Source of the DNA: Lachnospiraceae bacterium
Lineage (GTDB): Bacteria; Bacillota; Clostridia; Lachnospirales; Lachnospiraceae
Assembly (NCBI GenBank): GCA_016282915.1
Contig: JAEELW010000167.1
Location: 1 to 32,623 of the forward strand
Direction of reading: 5' to 3'
DNA length: 32,623 bases
This document shows, in pieces, positions 23,974-31,019 of this stretch (position 1 is its first letter; each line of letters opens with the position of its first letter). The notes beneath the pieces are model-generated. The model did no database searches and was not told where the DNA came from. It saw only the letters and a program-made list of their open reading frames with translations. The position numbers were made by a program, and so were the translations under genes.

Positions 23974-24936
23974 TTACGGTTCTTCCTCCGGAAATACATT
24001 CGTGATGATCTCAAACGTAAGTGAATTATCCTCCGCATCCCTTACCACGATCCCCAGATGCGGTCCGGTGGACATGCCGGTGTTTCCGAGGGTTCCGATC
24101 TTCTGTGCGGCCTCCACCCGGTCTCCCGTCGAAACCAGGATCTCATCCAGGTGACGGTATTCGATCGTATTTCCGTTACACTCCGTAGTGATATAATTCC
24201 CCCTCTCCATATCAAAACCGCAGTCCGTCACAACTGCATCGTGCATAGCCAGCACGCTTTTTCCCGTTTCTCCCGGAATGGAAAGGTATCCGTCCTCCGT
24301 AGCGATGGCGATCACATTGCACTCTCCGAGCGGAACTTCCTCAGTCCCTTCCGCCCCTTCAGGAGCATCTGTCCCGGCTTCATCCACGGGCCACGCCCAC
24401 TTCGAGTTTTCACCGAAAAGATCTTCATCATAAATATATCCCGCTTCGCTGGCATTATATAGGACAATGGCACTGTCATGATAATTGAAAAGACTTACAT
24501 AATATATTTTGCCATCGTCAAAATTGCCTTCCACCCCCAGTTCTTCCAGCTCCTGCTCGATCCCGGCGTCCTGTCCTTTTCCGTCCGGATCCGTGCCGTC
24601 TTCCTCCGCACGCACATCTCCGCTGTCATCGGACACCGGCGCTTTTTCCGCCTCCGGCTCCTCCGCCGCTGTGGGTATCGCTTCCTCCGTATCCTCCGTC
24701 AGAACAGCAGCGTCCTCGGATGCCGCGGGAGCATTTCCCGCCTCACTCTGCTTTTTCGCACTGATCCCGTTCCAGATCAGTCCCAGTGCCACCAGGCAGA
24801 ACAGTCCGGCTGCCGCCATAAGGATACGGCCGGTCACTGCCGGGGCCGCCGAAAAGCCTTTTTCGGGCAGTACGGTACCGGTCTCCTTTTCGACCATTTC
24901 CCTGATATGTTCCATATTCTCTTTTTTCATTCTCAT
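23974..24936 (-). CDS. Membrane-anchored protein with degenerate LytM/M23 domain
   Basis: 320 residues; the second of two adjacent ATGs (24939, 24936) has the better spacing to GGAGG. About 36 cytosolic residues precede one TM helix (37-57). A long acidic, Ala/Glu-rich linker follows (about 60-135), then a domain of unclear type and an M23-like lysostaphin fold at about 200-310. The fold keeps EYRHL (His262), GTLGNTGMSTGPHLG (His293) and the GDRVEAAQKIG strand. The zinc-binding HxxxD is absent: DGYLSIPGETGKS stands in its place. The second His of HxH is Gly (HLG). It is therefore probably not an active peptidase and may bind peptidoglycan or a partner, as do SpoIIQ- or EnvC-like degenerate LytM proteins. 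It lies 62 nt after an ECF sigma gene and may regulate that sigma factor. Confidence 0.8.
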   Translation of the reverse strand: MRMKKENMEHIREMVEKETGTVLPEKGFSAAPAVTGRILMAAAGLFCLVALGLIWNGISAKKQSEAGNAPAASEDAAVLTEDTEEAIPTAAEEPEAEKAPVSDDSGDVRAEEDGTDPDGKGQDAGIEQELEELGVEGNFDDGKIYYVSLFNYHDSAIVLYNASEAGYIYDEDLFGENSKWAWPVDEAGTDAPEGAEGTEEVPLGECNVIAIATEDGYLSIPGETGKSVLAMHDAVVTDCGFDMERGNYITTECNGNTIEYRHLDEILVSTGDRVEAAQKIGTLGNTGMSTGPHLGIVVRDAEDNSLTFEIITNVFPEEEP

Positions 24937-24998
24937 CATACACCTCCGCATTCCTGCACGCGTCCGGGCCATGTCCCTTTTCTCCGGTCCTTAGCGTC

Positions 24999-25526
24999 CT
25001 AACAGGTCTCCGCGTCCTTCATCATGCCCTTCAGTTTCTGCTTGGATCTGAAAAGCCGGTTCTCGACCTTCTTTTTGTCCATTCCCATATCCCTGGCGAT
25101 CTCGGCCGGTTTCTGTTCATAACAGTAACGTCTTTTAACGATCTCCCGGTCTTCCCCGGAAAGCTGCTCCAGACACTCATCGATCCCGTCCCAGCCATCC
25201 GTCTCATCCTCCGCGGATGCGGCTTCCGGAAGCTCTTCCATGCTCTCTTCCTTCCTCGCCATGATGGTACGGAGGCGGTCCACCGCCCTGTTCCTGGCCA
25301 TCGTGCACAGCCAGGTGGACAGCTTCCCCCTGCCGGCCTCGTACTTCTCCGCCTTCTGCCAGAGCGTGATGAACACATCCGCTACACATTCTTCGATATC
25401 CGCTTCGGAGGATCCCAGAACCTGTGATGCCGCCTTCCAGAGCATACGGCTGTAGCGCTTCATCACATAAGCCAATGCCTTCTCATCACCGGAACGTATC
25501 CCGTTTATGACTTTCTCGTCGGTCAT
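24999..25526 (-). CDS. ECF-type RNA polymerase sigma factor
   Basis: 175 residues from the ATG at 25526, which follows AAAGGAG. Region 2 spans about 13-80 (ALAYVMKRYSRMLWKAASQV, then VADVFITLWQKAEKYEAGRG and TWLCTMARNRAVDRLR). Region 4 spans about 115-170 with a helix-turn-helix (QKPAEIARDMGMDKKKVENR). An acidic linker (about 85-112) separates them. The size and two-domain layout are those of extracytoplasmic-function sigma factors, which direct polymerase to a small regulon after an envelope or other signal. The membrane protein gene just downstream is the natural candidate for its sensor or anti-sigma factor. I could not find a clear ECF-type self-promoter upstream. Confidence 0.9.
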   Translation of the reverse strand: MTDEKVINGIRSGDEKALAYVMKRYSRMLWKAASQVLGSSEADIEECVADVFITLWQKAEKYEAGRGKLSTWLCTMARNRAVDRLRTIMARKEESMEELPEAASAEDETDGWDGIDECLEQLSGEDREIVKRRYCYEQKPAEIARDMGMDKKKVENRLFRSKQKLKGMMKDAETC

Positions 25527-25604
25527 AAGCTGACTCCTTTCGTGTTTTCTGACCCGGTCATCTATGATACGGATGCCGGCTGCAAAAACACTCACACAAA
25601 ACAA

Positions 25605-25641
25605 AAATAATCAAAAAGGCCACGGATACCCACCCGTGGCC
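25605..25641 (-). terminator. Rho-independent terminator of glpK
   Basis: On the minus strand, GGCCACGG (25641-25634) and CCGTGGCC (25625-25618) form an 8-bp stem with an 8-nt loop, followed by TTTTTGATTATTTTTG. It lies 18 nt after the glpK stop and also insulates the ECF sigma operon. Confidence 0.88.
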
Positions 25642-25658
25642 GGATCTCCTGATCCGCT

Positions 25659-27134
25659 TCAGCGCGTCAGCATCGCCACCGCCTCGCTCCAGCCCTTAAT
25701 ATGCTTTTCGCGTTCGGCTTCTTCCATCTGCGGTTCAAAGCAGCCGCTTCCCCCGCTGCACTTTACGATATCTTCTTCGTCCTTCCAGAAGCCCACGGCC
25801 AGTCCGGCGAGATAGGCAGCCCCCAGTGCCGTAGTCTCCACGCACTCCGGCCGGTATACCTTTACCTTACTGATATCCGCCTGCATCTGCATCAGATAAT
25901 CGTTGCTGCTGGCACCGCCGTCGACCTTCAGCTCTTTCAGCTCCTCTCCGGCATCCTGCGCCATGGCCTGCACGAGGTCATTAACCTGATATACGATAGA
26001 ATCCAGCGCCGCCCGTATGATATGACAGCGCCCTACGCCCCTGCTCAGCCCGGTGATGATGCCCTTGGCTTCCGGTTTCCAGTAAGGAGCTCCCAGCCCT
26101 GTAAATGCCGGCACGATATAGCAGCCCGCGGTATCCTCCACCTTCCGCGCCAGTTCCTCGCTCTCGGGTGCGGACGCGAGCATCCCCATCTCGTCCCTGA
26201 GCCACTGGACCACGGCTCCTCCCATAAAGACCGAGCCTTCCAGTGCGTATACGTTCTTCCCGCCGATGCCCCAGGCAACAGTGGTCACGAGACCGTTCTT
26301 CGAAAGGACCGCCTTCTCTCCGATGTTCATCAGCAGAAAACAGCCGGTCCCGTAGGTATTCTTGATATCACCCGGCCGGAAGCATTTCTGTCCGAAAAGG
26401 GCAGCCTGCTGGTCCCCGGCCGCACCGGCGATCTTTACCGCCCCGCCCAGGAAGGCCGGATCCGACTCACCGTATACCGTACTGTTTGGCACCGGCTCCG
26501 GAAGCATCCCCATGGGGATCCCAAGGAGTGCGCAGATCTCTTCGTCCCATTTCAGTTCGTGTATGTTAAAGAGCATGGTGCGTGAAGCGTTGCTGTAATC
26601 CGTCACATGCACCCTGCCTTTGGTAAGCTTCCAGATGAGCCAGCTTTCCACGGTGCCGAAGAGCAGCTTTCCCTGCTCTGCCTTTTCCGCAGCTCCCTCC
26701 ACATGATCCAGGATCCATTTGAGCTTGGTCGCGGAAAAATAAGGATCGATGACCAGCCCCGTCTTCTCCCGTATCATATCCTTATATGGCGCCAGCTCCT
26801 CGCAGAGCTTCGTTGTCCTGCGGCATTGCCAGACGATGGCATTGCAGACCGGCAGCCCGCTCTCCTTATCCCACACGATGGTCGTCTCACGCTGGTTCGT
26901 GATCCCTATGGCCTCGATATCCTCCACACCGATCCCCGCTTTCGACATAGCCTCCACGGCCACGCCCAACTGCGCGGACCAAAGCTCCATGGGATCGTGC
27001 TCTACCCAGCCGGCCTGCGGATAATACTGCTTTATCTCCTTCTGCGCAAGACTCACGATCCTGCCGCTTCTGTCAAAAATGATCGCCCTCTCCGAGGTCG
27101 TTCCCGCATCGAAGGACATGATATATTTTCCCAT
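25659..27134 (-). CDS. glpK: Glycerol kinase
   Basis: 491 residues from the ATG at 27134, preceded by GGAGGAAAG; the frame is open to 27203 but that part lies in a repeat. The enzyme phosphorylates glycerol to sn-glycerol 3-phosphate with ATP in the cytosol. FGGY-kinase features are seen: the phosphate-binding [13 protein letters not shown] at the N-terminus (Ala replaces the common Gln of DQGTT), [11 protein letters not shown] near 80, NTYGTGCF near 265, and the C-terminal FGGY-type stretch [18 protein letters not shown]. Length is normal. No glpF, glpD or regulator gene is adjacent, so it appears monocistronic, with a good terminator downstream. I found no clear promoter, as the upstream DNA is the repeat island. 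Confidence 0.94.
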   Translation of the reverse strand: MGKYIMSFDAGTTSERAIIFDRSGRIVSLAQKEIKQYYPQAGWVEHDPMELWSAQLGVAVEAMSKAGIGVEDIEAIGITNQRETTIVWDKESGLPVCNAIVWQCRRTTKLCEELAPYKDMIREKTGLVIDPYFSATKLKWILDHVEGAAEKAEQGKLLFGTVESWLIWKLTKGRVHVTDYSNASRTMLFNIHELKWDEEICALLGIPMGMLPEPVPNSTVYGESDPAFLGGAVKIAGAAGDQQAALFGQKCFRPGDIKNTYGTGCFLLMNIGEKAVLSKNGLVTTVAWGIGGKNVYALEGSVFMGGAVVQWLRDEMGMLASAPESEELARKVEDTAGCYIVPAFTGLGAPYWKPEAKGIITGLSRGVGRCHIIRAALDSIVYQVNDLVQAMAQDAGEELKELKVDGGASSNDYLMQMQADISKVKVYRPECVETTALGAAYLAGLAVGFWKDEEDIVKCSGGSGCFEPQMEEAEREKHIKGWSEAVAMLTR

Positions 27135-27168
27135 CCGTCTTTCCTCCATATTCAAAGCGGCGTGATAT

Positions 27169-27520
27169 GCGGCAGAATAAAGCGGCCGCCTCCGCTGTCG
27201 CATCCATAACTAAGTTCTCATAAATATCCGAGCCCGCCCGGGATACTGTCCGAGCGCAGCTCACGCCCCGAAGGACATGGTGCAAGCAAGTGGGTGCTCC
27301 GAAAGCCACAAGGAGGATCCAGGCATATAAAACGGCAGTGCAGAGCGGCAGAAATAAAGCAAGACGACGCAGCATTGCCGTAGTTCTTAGCAAGCACAAG
27401 CGGCCAATCTCGCCCGAGGTACTGTCAGAGCGAAGCTCGCGCCCCGTTCTGATAGGCGCGAGCAAGCGAGTTGCCGAGGGCGAGTCGGTTTCAGGACGCG
27501 CAGTGCGAGCTTAGAACGGA
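27169..27520. repeat. Direct tandem repeat, two diverged units of 176 bp
   Basis: Unit 1 begins at 27169 (GCGGCAGAATAAAGC) and unit 2 at 27345 (GCGGCAGAAATAAAGC). An inner marker, GATACTGTC at 27242 and GGTACTGTC at 27418, keeps the same 176-bp spacing. The flanking CGCCCG...GAGCG.AGCTC.CGCCCCG is shared by both units. Unit 2 contains a perfect GCTCGCGCC/GGCGCGAGC stem, which has decayed in unit 1. The whole 27135-27632 gap has no convincing gene. Confidence 0.75.
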
Positions 27521-27530
27521 GGCATCCGCG

Positions 27531-27650
27531 TAGTCGGCTGCTTTATTCTGACGCGCAACACGCCGTTTTAAGCCCGGAGGCCTCCGCATAATCAACTGTA
27601 TTATTTTACGCCTTATCTATCGGCGCATTATGTCATACAGCTTTATTCGC
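27531..27650. repeat. Three short diverged repeats, the last inside the recN 3' end
   Basis: Related blocks lie near 27538-27556 (CTGCTTTATTCTGACGCGC), 27597-27612 (CTGTATTATTTTACGC) and 27636-27650 (ACAGCTTTATTCGCG). The third encodes the recN C-terminus (DANKAV). The first two are each preceded by a GGAGGC.TCCGC block. Read on the opposite strand, the first resembles the start of the 176-bp unit (CAGAATAAAGC.GCCG), giving the island inverted ends. Confidence 0.55.
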
Positions 27651-29309
27651 GTCCTTTTTCAGCTGCCTTGCATTCGCCAGCACGGCTTCCGTGATACTGT
27701 CGCCGCCCAGCATCCTGGCCAGTTCTTCGATCTGTTCTTCGGAGGAGAGCTCACGGATCTCCGTCTCGGTACGTCCGTCCGCCGCTTCCTTTTCGATCAG
27801 GAAATGCGTATCCGCCATGGCTGCGATCTGGGGCAGGTGCGTGATACAGATGAGCTGGTGCTTCTTTGAAAGCTCTCCCATCTTTTCCGCGACCTTCCAG
27901 GCCGTACGTCCGCTGATCCCTGCGTCGATCTCGTCAAAGATCATGGTCTCGATCAGATCCCTGGCGGCAAAAACACTTTTAAGCGCCAGCATGATACGGG
28001 ACAGTTCTCCTCCGCTGGCCACATCCTTTAAAGGCCGCAGCTTTTCACCGGGATTTAAGCTGATCATGAATTCCGCTTCATCCGTGCCTTTCGGTCCGGG
28101 CTCCGCTTTTTCGCTGAGCTGCACCTTAAAATCCGCTTTCAGGAAATTCAGGTCGGTCAGTACCGCCATCACTTCCTTTTCCAGCGACTCCGCAGCCTTC
28201 ACACGCTGTTTGTGCAGGCTCCTGCAGCATTTGTCCAGACGCTCTTTTGTTTCTTTCAGGCTCTTTTCCAGTTTTTCCCTGGTAAGGTCCAGATCCCGCA
28301 GCTCCTCCGCCTCGGCACGGCGTTTTTCCAGATAGGCCAGAACGCTCTCCTCATCCTCCCCGTAACGGGCGATGAGACGCCGGATCTCGTTGAGGCGCGT
28401 TTCCGTCTCTTCAAAGCTCTGCGGATCAAAGAGACTGCTCTCCAGATAATCCGTCACCTCGCGCAGGCAGTCGCGGATCATCCCTTCCGCATCGGAAAGT
28501 GCTTCGGCACAGCCGGAAAGCGTATCGTCCCCCGATGCGGCCGAACGCAGCTCGTGAACCGCTCGTCCTATGGGTTCCAGTGCTCCGCCGCCGTCCTCCA
28601 TGAGCAGCTCCTGCACCCTGTGCAGATCGTCAAAGGCATCCCTGCCTTTTTTCATCCTGCGGTAGCGCTCATCCAGCTCGGCCTCCTCGCCGGGTTTGAT
28701 CCCCGCAGCTTCGATCTCGTTGATCTCATATTCCGCGAGAGACAGTTCTCTCTCACGCTTTCCCTCGTCCAGAGCCAGCCGCTCCTGTTTCGCACGGAGC
28801 TCACGGTACTCCTCATAGAGTTTCTTCAGCTCCTCCAGTTCCTTTTCCGCCGCAGCCGGAAGCCCCGCATCCAGAAGCTCCAGATGCCTCGCGGAATGCA
28901 GCAGCGACTGGTGCTCGTGCTGCCCGTGCACATCGATGAGGAGCGCGGCCAGCGCGCGCACCTGGGAAGCGGATACGCTTTCCCCGCAGACACGGATCGA
29001 AGAGCTCTTCGCCGTGATCCGCCGGCTGATGATGACGCGCCCGTCCTCTTCCATCGGCAGTTCCATACCGCGTATCGCTTCCCTCGTATCCTCATTCTCC
29101 ACCCGGAAGACCAGCTCCATCAGCGCATGATCCGCTCCCTCGCGTATCATGCCCTTGTCCGCTTTCGCTCCCAGGCAATAGTTTACGGACCCTATCAGGA
29201 TCGATTTTCCCGCTCCGGTCTCGCCGCTTAAGATATTCAGGCCCTCTCCCAGTTCCAGCTGGGCGTGTCTGATCAGGGCCAGATCTTTTACCGTAATGCT
29301 TTCCAGCAT
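27633..29309 (-). CDS. recN: DNA repair protein RecN
   Basis: 558 residues, normal for RecN, an SMC-like ATPase that acts at DNA double-strand breaks. Walker A GETGAGKS is at 29-36. A long two-stranded coiled coil occupies about 150-400. The ABC signature LKDVASGGELSRIMLAL and Walker B MIFDEIDAGISGRTAWK follow in the C-terminal half. The start has GGAGGAG 6-7 nt upstream. It follows nadK by 49 nt with a small GCTCC/GGAGC hairpin between them. In many Clostridia an argR gene lies between nadK and recN; here there is none. The last codons are part of a repeat shared with the downstream gap. No clear terminator is seen beyond a 4-bp CGCC/GGCG hairpin. Confidence 0.95.
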   Translation of the reverse strand: MLESITVKDLALIRHAQLELGEGLNILSGETGAGKSILIGSVNYCLGAKADKGMIREGADHALMELVFRVENEDTREAIRGMELPMEEDGRVIISRRITAKSSSIRVCGESVSASQVRALAALLIDVHGQHEHQSLLHSARHLELLDAGLPAAAEKELEELKKLYEEYRELRAKQERLALDEGKRERELSLAEYEINEIEAAGIKPGEEAELDERYRRMKKGRDAFDDLHRVQELLMEDGGGALEPIGRAVHELRSAASGDDTLSGCAEALSDAEGMIRDCLREVTDYLESSLFDPQSFEETETRLNEIRRLIARYGEDEESVLAYLEKRRAEAEELRDLDLTREKLEKSLKETKERLDKCCRSLHKQRVKAAESLEKEVMAVLTDLNFLKADFKVQLSEKAEPGPKGTDEAEFMISLNPGEKLRPLKDVASGGELSRIMLALKSVFAARDLIETMIFDEIDAGISGRTAWKVAEKMGELSKKHQLICITHLPQIAAMADTHFLIEKEAADGRTETEIRELSSEEQIEELARMLGGDSITEAVLANARQLKKDANKAV

Positions 29310-29325
29310 GTTTTATCTCCTCCGC

Positions 29326-29340
29326 GCTCCTTAAAGGAGC
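29326..29340 (-). promoter_or_regulatory. Small hairpin containing an AAGGAG in the nadK-recN gap
   Basis: GCTCC-TTAAA-GGAGC is a perfect 5-bp stem and 5-nt loop. On the minus strand it presents an AAGGAG just ahead of the true recN ribosome binding site. It may be a decoy site, an RNA-processing signal or chance. Confidence 0.3.
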
Positions 29341-29358
29341 CCGTCTTTTCTGTGGATC

Positions 29359-30192
29359 TCAGCTCAGCTTCTTCTGCACGACCTGCAAAAAGCCGTCCGT
29401 TCCCAGCTTGATCAGCCGGCAGACCCGGCTGCTCCTGCGCACTTCGATATAGTCACCGGGTTTTACGGTTCCCATGGTGACGCCGTCAAAATAGGCTCCC
29501 GCTTCCAGCGGTTTGGAACCCCGCGCCGGCAAAAGTTCCACACGTATATGATCTTCCTCCGAGAGGACGATGCTCCTGCTCTTTAAGGAATGGGACGCCA
29601 CGGCCGTAAGCACCATGAGCTGTGCCGAAGGCTCCACGATAGGGCCGCCGGCCGAAAGGCTGTAGCCGGTCGAACCCGTAGGCGTGCAGATAACGATGCC
29701 GTCCGCGAAAAAATCGCCGAGGAAGATCCCGTTGACCGTCACACGGTAGCCCGAGATCTGCAGTTCTCCGAGACGGCTCATCACGATATCGTTCAGCGCA
29801 TGCTCCACCTCGCTCTTTACGCCGCCGATGCAGCAGCTGCCCGCGAGCATCATGCGTTTTTCGATCAGGAAATCGCCGCATTTCAGGCGTTCGATGGCGG
29901 CGTCCAGCTCCGAAAGCTCCACTTCCGTCAGATAACCCATATTCCCGAGGTTTACGCCGAGGATGGGGATATCCAGCTGCCGTATGGCTATGGCCACCTT
30001 AAGGAGGGTTCCGTCCCCGCCCAGCACGATGACCGCATCGGTATCCGCCGGCACCTGCGGATCGTTCTTTATGACATCATCGACCCCGACACGCGCTCCT
30101 TCCACCATGTTGCGGAGTTTTTCCGCCACCTCCGCCGCGCAGCTCCCGCCCGGATCCTTATAGCCGTTGGTGATCACAAAAAAATTTTTCAT
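29359..30192 (-). CDS. nadK: NAD kinase
   Basis: 277 residues. The cytosolic enzyme phosphorylates NAD to NADP. The diagnostic GGDGTLLKVA is at 58-67 (Asp60 is the catalytic-type Asp), NLGNMGYLTEV near 82-92, and the NAD-binding stretch TPTGSTGYSLSAGGPIV near 170-186. Length is normal for the Gram-positive form. The start overlaps the tlyA stop by 4 nt (ATGA), with AAGGACAGG upstream. Its place in dxs-tlyA-nadK-recN is the common clostridial order. Confidence 0.95.
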   Translation of the reverse strand: MKNFFVITNGYKDPGGSCAAEVAEKLRNMVEGARVGVDDVIKNDPQVPADTDAVIVLGGDGTLLKVAIAIRQLDIPILGVNLGNMGYLTEVELSELDAAIERLKCGDFLIEKRMMLAGSCCIGGVKSEVEHALNDIVMSRLGELQISGYRVTVNGIFLGDFFADGIVICTPTGSTGYSLSAGGPIVEPSAQLMVLTAVASHSLKSRSIVLSEEDHIRVELLPARGSKPLEAGAYFDGVTMGTVKPGDYIEVRRSSRVCRLIKLGTDGFLQVVQKKLS

Positions 30193-31019
30193 GTCCTGTC
30201 CTTCTCTCTGTCCGCCGCATCAAATGCGGTATGTGCTTCCGATACCGTTCCGCGCACGTCTGTAACCCTGTCTTCCCCATATCTTCCCAGATAAAGAAGA
30301 TATTCGATATTGCCTTCCGGTCCCCGGATCGGCGAATAGTCCAGTCCCAGTATCACAAAACCGTTCTCTTTTGCATATCCGAGCACCTTGTGTATCACTT
30401 CCCCGTGGACCGCCGGATCGCGCACCACGCCTTTTTTCCCGACCTTTTCCCTTCCCGCTTCAAACTGCGGCTTGATGAGGCAGACCATCTGCGCCTCTTT
30501 CGTGAGCAAAGGCGCTACGGCCGGCAGTATCCTAGATAAAGAGATAAAGGAAACATCCGCAGCAGCAAAGGCGATCTCCTCGGGGATCTCCTCCTTTGTC
30601 ACATAGCGGAAATTGGTCTGTTCCATGCAGATCACACGCGGATCTGAGCGGAGCTTCCAGGCCAGCTGGTTGGTCCCGGAATCGACCGAATAGACCTTTG
30701 CCGCGCCGTTTTGCAGCATGCAGTCGGTAAAGCCTCCGGTCGAGGCGCCGATATCCATGCAGACCAGGCCTTCGAGAGCGATCGGAAAGACCTTCAGAGC
30801 CTTTTCCAGTTTAAGTCCGCCGCGGCTCACATAGGGCAGGGGATTGCCCTTCACTTCGATCTTCAGATCCTCTCCGCCGAAACAGCTTCCCGCCTTATCC
30901 TCACGCTGGCCGTTCACAAACACCTCGCCAGCCATGATAAAGCGCTTTGCCGCCTCCCGGGAAGGCGCCAGTCCGCGCTCTACCAGTAAGATATCCAGCC
31001 TCTGCTTCGCTTCGCTCAT
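30189..31019 (-). CDS. tlyA: TlyA-family rRNA 2'-O-methyltransferase
   Basis: 276 residues. An N-terminal S4 RNA-binding domain (about 5-65, LDILLVERGLAPSREAAKRF) is joined to an FtsJ-like methyltransferase domain (about 65-250). YVSRGGLKLEKAL holds the first catalytic Lys, DIGASTGGFTDCML is the S-adenosylmethionine site, and KPQFEAGREKVGKKGVVRD holds the second Lys region. Known TlyA enzymes methylate 16S and 23S rRNA ribose and some have haemolysin annotations of doubtful meaning. It overlaps both dxs and nadK by 4 nt, so the three are translationally coupled. The exact nucleotide modified cannot be told from the sequence. Confidence 0.93.
   Translation of the reverse strand: MSEAKQRLDILLVERGLAPSREAAKRFIMAGEVFVNGQREDKAGSCFGGEDLKIEVKGNPLPYVSRGGLKLEKALKVFPIALEGLVCMDIGASTGGFTDCMLQNGAAKVYSVDSGTNQLAWKLRSDPRVICMEQTNFRYVTKEEIPEEIAFAAADVSFISLSRILPAVAPLLTKEAQMVCLIKPQFEAGREKVGKKGVVRDPAVHGEVIHKVLGYAKENGFVILGLDYSPIRGPEGNIEYLLYLGRYGEDRVTDVRGTVSEAHTAFDAADREKDRT

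Noticed and set aside
25527-25604. ECF-type autoregulated promoter ahead of the sigma factor gene
   Set aside because: A TATCAT is present, but no matching -35 element of either sigma-A or ECF type at proper spacing.
27073-27465. Minus-strand frame of 130 codons between recN and glpK
   Set aside because: Runs across the diverged 176-bp repeats and into glpK in another frame; no conserved features.
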